From contig JBDIBK010000178.1 of assembly GCA_039812845.1 (NCBI GenBank), forward strand, positions 1 to 7,277: a stretch of DNA of 7,277 bases, written 5' to 3'. Source of the DNA: JACTMJ01 sp039812845 (GTDB lineage: Bacteria > Acidobacteriota > Terriglobia > Bryobacterales > Bryobacteraceae). The position numbers and the translations under genes were made by a program. Numbering within the stretch: the first letter of the stretch is position 1; every line of letters begins with the position of its first letter. Shown here in pieces: positions 1 to 5,596 of this stretch. The notes below the pieces were generated by a model. The model did not search any database. It was not told the origin of the DNA and was given only the letters and a program-made list of their open reading frames with translations.

Positions 1-537
1 TGCTACCCGGAACACTGGCTGTGCAAGGATACCTTGCCCCTGTCCGCGCGCAAGGACGTGCTGGTTTTCGAGACCCCGCCGCTCGAGCGGGATATCGAAG
101 TGACCGGCCGGCTGGTGGTGAAGCTCTGGGCGAGTTCCGACGGCCCGGATACCGACTTCACCGCCAAGCTCATCGATGTCTATCCGCCCAGCCGGGACTT
201 CCCCGCCGGCGTGGACTTGAACGTGGGCGACAGCATCGTCCGCGCCCGGTATCGAGAGTCCCTCAAGACCCCGAAGATGCTCGAGCCGGGCCGACCGGTG
301 GAGTTCACGATCGAAATGTACCCGACCTCGCTCGTCTTCCGGCGCGGGCATCGGATTCGGCTCGATATCTCAAGCAGCAATTTCCCGCGCTTCGATGTCA
401 ACCCGAACACCGGCGAAGCACTCAACGGGAACCGGAGCACGCGCGTCGCGATCAACACGGTGCATCACGATGCCGAACACCCGTCGAGCATCATTCTGCC
501 CGTGATTCCCGCCGCCACCCAAAGCGCCTTGCGCTGA
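1..537 (+). CDS. CocE/NonD family hydrolase (X-Pro dipeptidyl-peptidase-like), C-terminal part
   Basis: This is the 3' end of a gene whose start lies left of the window; the frame is open from base 1 to the TGA at 535-537, giving 178 residues. The text matches the C-terminal non-catalytic jelly-roll domain of the CocE/NonD and X-Pro dipeptidyl-peptidase hydrolases: FETPPLERDIEVTG, then SSDGPDTDFTAKLIDVYPP, then RRGHRIRLDISSSNFPRFD and NPNTG near the end. In this family an alpha/beta-hydrolase domain with a Ser-Asp-His triad comes first and acts on esters or amides (cocaine esterase, glutaryl-7-ACA acylase and Xaa-Pro peptidases are members); that part is outside the window, so neither active site nor substrate can be judged. 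A TTG at 34 could be mistaken for a start, but family-like residues continue upstream of it. It converges on the sulfatase gene with 14 bp between stop codons. Family assignment is firm; the exact activity is not. Confidence 0.86.
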   Translation, partial: CYPEHWLCKDTLPLSARKDVLVFETPPLERDIEVTGRLVVKLWASSDGPDTDFTAKLIDVYPPSRDFPAGVDLNVGDSIVRARYRESLKTPKMLEPGRPVEFTIEMYPTSLVFRRGHRIRLDISSSNFPRFDVNPNTGEALNGNRSTRVAINTVHHDAEHPSSIILPVIPAATQSALR

Positions 538-538
538 C

Positions 539-552
539 GCGGGGGAGCCCGC
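539..552. terminator. Short GC hairpin between convergent stop codons
   Basis: A perfect inverted repeat GCGGG-GGAG-CCCGC (5-bp stem, 4-base loop) fills the 14-bp gap between the hydrolase TGA and the sulfatase TAG, and its last base falls in the sulfatase stop codon. It could form on transcripts from either side, so a shared terminator or 3'-end stabiliser is plausible. There is no T-run on either side, so it is not a textbook intrinsic terminator. Confidence 0.35.
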
Positions 553-2096
553 TAATAGCGAGCGATGCGGGGGCTGCCCAGGTCGGCATGCAGGGCAAGC
601 GTGTCGATGAGCCGGTCTGTCATTCGCTGGCGCAAGTGGGTGTGCTCCGGGCGCTCGAAGAGATTTTCGAACTCTTGCGGGTCGGCATCGAGGTCGAACA
701 ACTCGCCGAGGCCGGTGCCATGGTAGAGCGTCAGCTTGTGGCGGCGGTCGCGGATCATCGACGCATGGGATTCGAGTTCGTTCGTCTGCGAATCGCGATA
801 CTCGCTCCAGACGAACTCCCGGTGGGTTTGTGCGCCCTCGTTTCCTCGCGCCAGGCCGAGGAGGCTCTTGCCATCCATGTCACCAGGGTCCGCGATGCCG
901 GCGGCCTCGAGCAGCGTGGGAGCCATATCGGTAAGCTCCACTAGCGCATCGCTCCGCAGCCCCGCTTGCAGCCCGCCGCCGGGCCAGGAGAGAATCAGCG
1001 GCACCCGTACCGCCCCCTCGAAGAAGCGGCAGCCCTTCAGCCGCAGGCCATGGTCCCCCATCATCTCGCCGTGGTCGCTCATGAAGACCACCAGCGTGTT
1101 CTCGCGCTGCCCCGTGCGTTCCAGCGCCTCCATCACGCGGCCCACATACCAGTCAATGTGTTCGATCATCGCGTAGTAGCAGGCCTTCATGTGCCCCGCC
1201 GGATAGCTTGCGGGGGGCGCGGGCGTCTTCGTCTGGTGCGCCACCTTTGCGCAGAATCGCGCCTGCTCCCGTTCCTCCCCCGCCCGGTAGAGCGGCATCG
1301 GGAGCGATTCGGGCCTCATTTTTTCGAGGTACTCCGGGGCCGGGTCAAAGGGGTTGTGCGGCGCGAAGATGTTGATGCTCGCAAACCACGGTCCTTTCAG
1401 GCCGCCCTCGATGTAGCGCAGGGTTCGTTCCGCCTCCCACGCGAGCTCGTGATGCTCGGCGGGCATCCCCGCGTTGTACTGGTCCGGATAGCCCGCGATC
1501 TTCCGTTTCCGGTAAAGACCCTCCCAGGTAACCCCGTGCTCGTGCAGCCAGCGGTTATAGGCGTGGACGCGGTCCGGCCAGCCGGGTTCGGGTTTCGGCT
1601 GATGGCTCCAATCGAAAATGCGGTAGCCGTCGTCGACTCGCGGCTCCTCGCGCTCGAAGGGGCTGGCGAGATGGAGTTTCCCGCAGAGCGCCCCGTCGTA
1701 ACCCGCTGCCGCCAGACGATGTGTCACTAGCCTTGGCGCGAGACTGGCGGGGAACTCCGCATTGCCGTTCCGGTGCTGGTGAACCCGGCTGGGAATGCAG
1801 CCCGTCAGAAACGAGGCCCGGCTTGGCGTGCAGATCGGGTTCTGGCAGTAGGCGTGCGTGAATGTCACGCCTTCGCTCGCAAGCCGGTCAATGTGCGGCG
1901 TTCGAATGTGCGGATTGCCGAGCGAGCAGATGGTGTCCCATCGTTGCTGATCCGTGCAGATCCAGAGCACATTGGGAGGAGTGCGGCTCGCGTTGTTCGA
2001 TGGCGTGCCCGTGCTTGATTGCGTCCTTCCGGACGCAGCCGCCATACTCATCCCACTCAGAGCCAGAAACTGGCGTCGCGAAGCGCTGTCGGCCAT
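552..2096 (-). CDS. Tat-signal Cys-type sulfatase (arylsulfatase family)
   Basis: The 514-residue product is a sulfatase of the alkaline-phosphatase superfamily, hydrolysing a sulfate ester, probably outside the cytoplasmic membrane. The start is the ATG at 2094-2096, preceded by GAGAAAGG six bases away; it places a twin-arginine signal (SRRQFLALSG, residues 6-15) at the N-terminus. The frame is open further upstream to 2282, but those residues look non-coding. Active-site landmarks: CTPSRASFLTG at 89-99, with Cys89 the residue converted to formylglycine; metal-ligand Asp49 in ICTDQQRWD; GKLHL at 139-143; APH at 245-247; MSDHGEMMGDHG at 339-350 with Asp341/His342; Lys354; and a C-terminal LGELFDLDADPQEFENL at 463-479. 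Length is usual for the family. The second early Asp found in many arylsulfatases is Gln here (DQQRWD), as in choline-sulfatase and phosphonate-monoester-hydrolase relatives. No formylglycine-generating enzyme is in the window. The substrate cannot be inferred. Confidence 0.95.
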   Translation of the reverse strand: MADSASRRQFLALSGMSMAAASGRTQSSTGTPSNNASRTPPNVLWICTDQQRWDTICSLGNPHIRTPHIDRLASEGVTFTHAYCQNPICTPSRASFLTGCIPSRVHQHRNGNAEFPASLAPRLVTHRLAAAGYDGALCGKLHLASPFEREEPRVDDGYRIFDWSHQPKPEPGWPDRVHAYNRWLHEHGVTWEGLYRKRKIAGYPDQYNAGMPAEHHELAWEAERTLRYIEGGLKGPWFASINIFAPHNPFDPAPEYLEKMRPESLPMPLYRAGEEREQARFCAKVAHQTKTPAPPASYPAGHMKACYYAMIEHIDWYVGRVMEALERTGQRENTLVVFMSDHGEMMGDHGLRLKGCRFFEGAVRVPLILSWPGGGLQAGLRSDALVELTDMAPTLLEAAGIADPGDMDGKSLLGLARGNEGAQTHREFVWSEYRDSQTNELESHASMIRDRRHKLTLYHGTGLGELFDLDADPQEFENLFERPEHTHLRQRMTDRLIDTLALHADLGSPRIARY

Positions 2097-2258
2097 TGGA
2101 AACCTTTCTCGGAACGAAAATCCCGTCTTAGGCCCGATTCCCCACGCCCGCGCCCGCTGACGATTGTATGCCCTTCGCGGGCAAAACGCGAAGCACAGGC
2201 CGGGTGTGTCTCGCCGACGGCATCTCTCCGCGATTGCGGGTTCGCTACTCTGAACGGT
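2097..2258. promoter_or_regulatory. Divergent spacer between sulfatase and methyltransferase
   Basis: These 162 bp separate two divergent start codons and must hold the promoters of both genes unless transcription begins elsewhere. I see no convincing -35/-10 pair for either direction. The one clear structure is the inverted repeat at 2173-2193, listed separately. The sulfatase ribosome-binding site (GAGAAAGG, - strand) sits at its left end. No comparable Shine-Dalgarno sequence precedes the methyltransferase ATG. Confidence 0.5.
2173..2193. promoter_or_regulatory. Perfect 7+7 inverted repeat, candidate operator
   Basis: CTTCGCG and CGCGAAG flank the seven bases GGCAAAA, with no mismatch. 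It lies near the middle of the divergent spacer, about 65 bp before the methyltransferase ATG and 77 bp from the sulfatase start. A dyad here could bind a dimeric regulator acting on one or both genes, or form an RNA hairpin. No regulator gene is present, so the role is inference. Confidence 0.35.
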
Positions 2259-3308
2259 ATGGCACCGAACCCCGATTCGCACCCCGCACAGGCTCCCGCG
2301 CTTCCCGATCCGGCGCGCGTGCTGGAGATGATCGATGGCATGCGGCTCTCAAAAGCGGTGTTTGCGGCGCTGGAACTCGGCGTGTTTGAGGCGCTCGAAG
2401 ATGTCCCGCACGATGCGGCGGAATGCGCCGCCAAGCTCCGCGTGAACGAGGACGCGCTGGGGCGTCTGCTGGATGCCTGCGTCGCCGCCGGCGCACTCAC
2501 AAAATCGGATGGCCGTTACCGGAACACGGAGCTCGCTTCGGTCTACATTCGCGCGTCCTCCCCGGCAACGCTCTCCGGCTACATGCTCTACGCGAACCGT
2601 ATCACCTGGAGGCTTTGGGAACACCTGGAGGATGCCGTTCGCGAGGGAACGCCCCGCTGGGAACAGACCTTCGGGGCGAAGGAAGGCATCTTCGACCACT
2701 TCTTCGCGAGCGAGGAGGCAAAAGAAACCTTCCTCTCCGGCATGCACGGTCTGGGCCTCCTGAGTTCGCCGTGCGTGGCTGCCTCCTTCGACCTAAGCGC
2801 TCATCGCCGGGTGGCGGATCTCGGCGGCGGCACCGGGCACCTCGTGGCCGCCATCTGCAACCGATACCCAGCGATGGAGGGCGTTGTGTTCGATCTTCCC
2901 CACGTCGCGCCCATCGCCCGATCCCGCCTGGCCGCCGCCGGACTCGCGGACCGCGTGAGTGTGGTGGAGGGCGACTTCTTCACCGATCCTCTCCCCGCGG
3001 CCGATCTCTACTGCCTGGGGCGCATCGTGCATGACTGGGGCGAAGCCAAGGTTCGCGCGCTGCTCGGCAAGATTCATGCCGCGCTGCCCGTTGGCGGCGC
3101 GGTGCTGCTGGCCGAAGCGCTCTTGAACGAAGAGAAGACCGCGCCTCTCTCCGGTCTGCTGCAATCACTCAACATGCTGGCCTGTACGGAGGGCAAGGAA
3201 CGCAACTTGGCCGAGTATCGCTCCCTGCTGGAGAGCGAGGGTTTCCGCGATGTGCGGGGTGCGGTGACGGGCGGACCGGTGGATGCGGTTTATGCCCTCC
3301 GGTCCTGA
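2259..3308 (+). CDS. SAM-dependent O-methyltransferase, acetylserotonin O-methyltransferase-like
   Basis: The 349-residue product has the two-part layout of the plant/ASMT-type O-methyltransferases. Residues about 18-100 form a winged-helix dimerisation domain (LSKAVFAALELGVFEALED, then a leucine-rich helix and DGRYRNTELASVY), and about 145-349 the Rossmann-type SAM-binding domain. Visible motifs: VADLGGGTG at 185-193 (SAM loop), VVFDLPHV at 209-216 (acidic ribose-binding position), GDFFTDPLP at 238-246, IVHDW at 256-260 with His258 in the place of the family's catalytic base, and LLAEALL at 283-289. It should transfer a methyl group from SAM to a hydroxyl of a small, often aromatic, acceptor. 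The acceptor cannot be read from sequence, and no biosynthetic cluster surrounds it. I chose the ATG at 2259 because the open frame before it looks non-coding and the family usually begins with a short leader. Members also include bacterial carotenoid and antibiotic tailoring enzymes. Confidence 0.92.
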   Translation: MAPNPDSHPAQAPALPDPARVLEMIDGMRLSKAVFAALELGVFEALEDVPHDAAECAAKLRVNEDALGRLLDACVAAGALTKSDGRYRNTELASVYIRASSPATLSGYMLYANRITWRLWEHLEDAVREGTPRWEQTFGAKEGIFDHFFASEEAKETFLSGMHGLGLLSSPCVAASFDLSAHRRVADLGGGTGHLVAAICNRYPAMEGVVFDLPHVAPIARSRLAAAGLADRVSVVEGDFFTDPLPAADLYCLGRIVHDWGEAKVRALLGKIHAALPVGGAVLLAEALLNEEKTAPLSGLLQSLNMLACTEGKERNLAEYRSLLESEGFRDVRGAVTGGPVDAVYALRS

Positions 3309-3339
3309 CGCGGGTTCGTGGTTTCGATGGGCTCCCGCG
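3309..3339. terminator. GC-rich inverted repeat between convergent genes
   Basis: CGCGGG (3309-3314) and CCCGCG (3334-3339) form a perfect 6-bp inverted repeat around a 19-base loop, in the 33-bp gap between the methyltransferase TGA and the TAG of the gene on the other strand. It may act as a bidirectional transcript end. The absence of a T-run and the long loop keep confidence low. Confidence 0.3.
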
Positions 3340-3341
3340 GG

Positions 3342-4028
3342 CTATGCAAGGGTGGGCGGCTTCACGTGAGGGTCGCGTTCAAACGTCAGCTTCAGGAAGG
3401 ATTTCGGCTGAAACTCGAAGCGGAGCGGCAGCGCGCTCCGATCGTTCGCATCCTGCCAGATGGTGAAGTTGGTCGTGTCGTTCGTCGCGAGATACCTTGA
3501 GCGCCCTTCCAGCCGCTGCGCGGCAGCCCAATCCTTCACCAGCCCGGCCTCCTGGAATTCCGCGCCCTTCTTCGCATCCGGCTCGCGGGGGATTCCACGT
3601 TCAAACTTGCGGCCGTGGCGGATATTGCGGATGCGCCGCTTGCTCTCCGGTTGCCGCAAGGCGTTCGAAACCGCGCAGAGAAAGGTGTTGGGGACATTCC
3701 AACGCGGGCCTGCCTTCGCTTCCCTGATCACCTTGCTGTTCTCATTGAGCAGCGCCCGCCTCATGAGGCCGGTTAGCGGAGGGTGGCCGAACCAGGTGTA
3801 CTTGCCTGGCGCGGGGAACGCGGCCGCGGTGCTGACGCTCTCCGATGGCCTGAGATGCCCGTCGATCCCGGCGTAACGGGCCTGCTTTCGGTCCGCTTCC
3901 CCCAGAGCATCGCGGGCGCTCTCGAAGCTGCTCTCCGGCGACGACGTCATCATGCCGAAATAGGCCGCTTCCGCGGGCAGGGCGTCTTCTTCCCGCACGA
4001 CCTCCTCGACATAGCCAAAACCGTTCAC
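3342..4028 (-). CDS. Hypothetical protein, 228 residues, downstream of serS
   Basis: I do not recognise this protein. The frame looks truly coding: third codon positions are mostly G or C on the minus strand, and the residue mix is balanced, with a charged, hydrophilic composition. There is no signal peptide or membrane segment, so it is probably cytoplasmic. The N-terminal part (about 1-60) is acidic and Glu/Ala/Ser-rich; about 70-125 holds the best-ordered text (KYTWFGHPPLTGLMRRALL, then WNVPNTFLCAVSNALR); about 128-150 is very basic (ESKRRIRNIRHGRKFERG); the end (about 185-220) reads like beta strands (TTNFTIWQD, LPLRFEFQPKSFLKLTFERD). The chosen start is a GTG at 4026-4028 after GCGGGG. 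No ATG, GTG or TTG appears in frame between it and the end of serS, although the frame stays open there, so a CTG at 4125-4127 is a remote alternative. It follows serS by 95 bp on the same strand, probably as a second operon gene, with a hairpin between them. Confidence 0.68.
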   Translation of the reverse strand: MNGFGYVEEVVREEDALPAEAAYFGMMTSSPESSFESARDALGEADRKQARYAGIDGHLRPSESVSTAAAFPAPGKYTWFGHPPLTGLMRRALLNENSKVIREAKAGPRWNVPNTFLCAVSNALRQPESKRRIRNIRHGRKFERGIPREPDAKKGAEFQEAGLVKDWAAAQRLEGRSRYLATNDTTNFTIWQDANDRSALPLRFEFQPKSFLKLTFERDPHVKPPTLA

Positions 4029-4090
4029 GTCCCCGCAAGAATCTTTCCGCCGAAGTCTCGTCGAGCTCTCATGCGGTTTCGCTTTCGAGG

Positions 4091-4117
4091 GGCGGCGAGG
4101 CTTCCCTCGGATCCGCC
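4091..4117 (-). terminator. Ten-base-pair hairpin just after serS
   Basis: Starting six bases after the serS stop, the minus strand reads GGCGG-ATC-CGAGG-GAAG-CCTCG-CCGCC: a 10-bp stem with a three-base bulge and a four-base loop. It is the strongest hairpin I found. No T-run follows, so it may be a partial terminator, an RNA-processing site or a 3' stabiliser that sets the ratio of serS to the downstream gene. Confidence 0.4.
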
Positions 4118-4123
4118 GCCGCT

Positions 4124-5392
4124 TCAGGGACGGATCGTCTCCGTCCGCATGTAAGGGCGCAGCACTTCCGGAACCGTGACGCTCCCATCGGCCTGCTGGC
4201 AGTTCTCGAGCACCGCCACCAGCGTTCGCCCCACTGCCAGGCCGCTGCCGTTGAGCGTGTGCGCGAACACGGACTTGTTCCCGCCCTCTTTGACGCGAAT
4301 CCCCGCGCGCCGCGCCTGAAAGTCTTCAAAATTGCTGCACGAGGAGATCTCTTTGTACTCGCCCAGGCCCGGCAGCCAGACTTCCAAATCGTAGGTTTTC
4401 GCCGACGAGAATCCCATATCGCCAGTGCAGAGGAGCATCCGGCGGTAAGGCAGGCCGAGCAGTTCCAGGATGCGTTCGGCGTCGGCGGTCAATCGCTCGA
4501 GCTGCTCATAGCTCTGCTCGGGCGAGGTGAACTTCACCAGTTCCACCTTCTGGAACTGGTGCTGCCGGATGATGCCGCGCACGTCCCGGCCGTAGGAACC
4601 GGCCTCGCTGCGGAAGCAGGCGCTGAACGCGCAATAGCTGATGGGGAGCCGCTCGGCCGCCAGCGTCTCTTCACGGAAGAGGTTGGTTACCGGCACTTCG
4701 GCAGTGGGGATCAGCCAGAAATCCGTGCCTTCCACATGGAACAGATCCTCGGCGAACTTTGGCAGTTGTCCGGTGCCGAAGAGGCTGTCTGAATTTACCA
4801 GGAACGGGGGAAAGCACTCGGTGTATCCGTGCTCGCCGGTGTGCGTGTCCAGCATGAAGTTGATGAGCGCACGCTCCAGACGGGCGATCGCGCCGGTGTA
4901 GACGACAAAGCGCGCGCCCGTAATCTTGGCCGCGCGGTCAAAGTCCATGCCGCCAAGCGCCGGGCCCAGGTCCCAATGCGGCTTCGGCGTGAAATCGAAC
5001 TGCCGGGGCTCGCCCCAGCGCTTGATCTCCACGTTCTCTTCGGCGGACTTCCCGGCGGGTACGGACTCATGCGGCAGGTTTGGCACGCCCGCCATCAACT
5101 GCCGGAATTCTTCCTCCGCCGCATTCACGCCCTCTTCGAGAGCGGCAATACGGTCGCCGATCTCGCGCACCTTCGCTTGCGCCTCGCCGGTATCGACGCC
5201 CTGTTTGCGAAGGATGCCGATCTCCTTGCTTTGCGTATTGCGGTCGTAGCGAAGCTGCTCGATCACGCTGAGCGCGTCGCGGCGTCGGGCGTCCACCGCG
5301 AGAAATGCGTCTGTGTCGATGTGGAATCCGCGGTCCTCCAGCCGGGCGGCAACGGCGCCGAGATTCCTTCGGAAATTGTTCAGGTCAAGCAC
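4124..5392 (-). CDS. serS: Seryl-tRNA synthetase
   Basis: This class II aminoacyl-tRNA synthetase charges tRNA-Ser (and tRNA-Sec where present) with serine in the cytoplasm. From the GTG at 5390-5392 it is 422 residues, the usual bacterial length, beginning MLDLNNFRRNLGAVAARL as SerRS proteins do. Residues about 28-100 form the charged tRNA-binding coiled-coil arm. The catalytic core shows the motif 1 region ending in YTECFPPFLVN (190-200), GTGQLPKFAEDLFHV (206-220), the serine-site IPTAEVPVTN (228-237), motif 2 from FSACFRSEAGSYGRD (256-270) to QHQFQKVELVKF, the SSCSNFEDFQARR loop (350-362), and motif 3 GSGLAVGRTLVAVLEN (382-397) with Arg389. All key residues are present. An in-frame ATG at 5429-5431 would add 13 residues and has a better ribosome-binding site (GAGG, seven bases upstream), while the GTG has none obvious. 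Homology favours the GTG, local signals the ATG. It is probably co-transcribed with the unknown gene downstream. Confidence 0.97.
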   Translation of the reverse strand: MLDLNNFRRNLGAVAARLEDRGFHIDTDAFLAVDARRRDALSVIEQLRYDRNTQSKEIGILRKQGVDTGEAQAKVREIGDRIAALEEGVNAAEEEFRQLMAGVPNLPHESVPAGKSAEENVEIKRWGEPRQFDFTPKPHWDLGPALGGMDFDRAAKITGARFVVYTGAIARLERALINFMLDTHTGEHGYTECFPPFLVNSDSLFGTGQLPKFAEDLFHVEGTDFWLIPTAEVPVTNLFREETLAAERLPISYCAFSACFRSEAGSYGRDVRGIIRQHQFQKVELVKFTSPEQSYEQLERLTADAERILELLGLPYRRMLLCTGDMGFSSAKTYDLEVWLPGLGEYKEISSCSNFEDFQARRAGIRVKEGGNKSVFAHTLNGSGLAVGRTLVAVLENCQQADGSVTVPEVLRPYMRTETIRP

Positions 5393-5428
5393 TGAGTCTA
5401 GGGTAGCCCAGATTCGCACCTCAAGCAG

Positions 5429-5442
5429 CATACGGCATCCTC
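5429..5442 (-). promoter_or_regulatory. Ribosome-binding site and alternative serS start
   Basis: The minus strand reads GAGG (5442-5439), seven bases, then ATG (5431-5429), in frame with serS and extending it by MLLEVRIWATLDS. This is a better initiation signal than any at the homology-favoured GTG. A second ATG inside the spacer opens a five-codon frame (MPYAA) that ends just inside the extension, so translation of this leader could be more complex. Confidence 0.4.
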
Positions 5443-5533
5443 AACTGCTCCGGGCCCGTGAACCCGCGCTCGCTCCGCTCCGCATTCGGTGAATCTCCGG
5501 CATGGCCAATCCTTACGGGCCGTTTAGACGAGG

Positions 5534-5562
5534 CACTGTTGGGATTGGCGTGGCCACTGTTG
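5534..5562. repeat. Two CACTGTTG direct repeats, 21 bp apart
   Basis: CACTGTTG occurs at 5534-5541 and again at 5555-5562. The 21-bp step puts the copies on the same face of the helix, as expected for paired protein-binding sites, and the second overlaps the possible -35 of the TPR gene. AGGCA (5531-5535) and TGCCT (5561-5565) also make a short outer dyad. A regulator site is plausible but unproven. Confidence 0.35.
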
Positions 5563-5586
5563 CCTGAACCCGCGCCGCGCGATAAT
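5560..5586 (+). promoter_or_regulatory. Possible promoter of the TPR gene
   Basis: TTGCCT (5560-5565), 15 bases, then GATAAT (5581-5586) resembles a sigma-70-type pair with a good -10 and a short spacer. The -10 lies only ten bases before the ATG at 5597, so a transcript would start nearly at the start codon. This fits the lack of a Shine-Dalgarno sequence and suggests an almost leaderless mRNA. Confidence 0.35.
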
Positions 5587-5596
5587 CTGCATTGAA

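Larger units (their letters stand above)
5393..5596. promoter_or_regulatory. Divergent spacer between serS and the TPR gene
   Basis: These 204 bp separate divergent genes and should contain both promoters. It holds the alternative serS start with its GAGG (5439-5442, minus strand), an 8-bp palindrome CGGGCCCG (5451-5458), a CGCTC/CGCTC-rich stretch around 5466-5483, an inverted repeat GCCAATCC (5505-5512) / GGATTGGC (5542-5549), and two CACTGTTG copies, listed separately. I see no clear minus-strand promoter for serS and no convincing T-box or other leader structure. Confidence 0.5.

Noticed and set aside
966..1730. A 254-codon + strand frame inside the sulfatase gene
   Set aside because: It lies wholly antisense to a gene with all sulfatase motifs, and its Arg/His/Pro/Val-rich text resembles no family.
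2019..2258. An 80-residue upstream extension of the methyltransferase
   Set aside because: It would overlap the sulfatase signal peptide region and reads as Arg/Pro/Ser-rich non-coding DNA; family proteins begin near the ATG at 2259.
2097..2282. A 62-residue N-terminal extension of the sulfatase
   Set aside because: The Tat signal and ribosome-binding site both fit the ATG at 2094-2096, and the extension is Arg-rich and overlaps the methyltransferase start.
1..3308. A single catabolic cluster of hydrolase, sulfatase and methyltransferase
   Set aside because: The genes alternate in orientation, no transporter or regulator is present, and the substrates are unknown, so a shared pathway is not supported.
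4029..4072. A 15-codon frame (MRARRDFGGKILAGT) whose TGA overlaps the GTG of the unknown gene, suggesting a leader peptide
   Set aside because: It is simply the serS frame reopening after its stop; there is no ribosome-binding site, and so short a frame arises easily by chance.
5393..5530. A T-box or other amino-acid-responsive leader upstream of serS
   Set aside because: I could find no T-box consensus, terminator/antiterminator pair or serine-codon-rich leader peptide.
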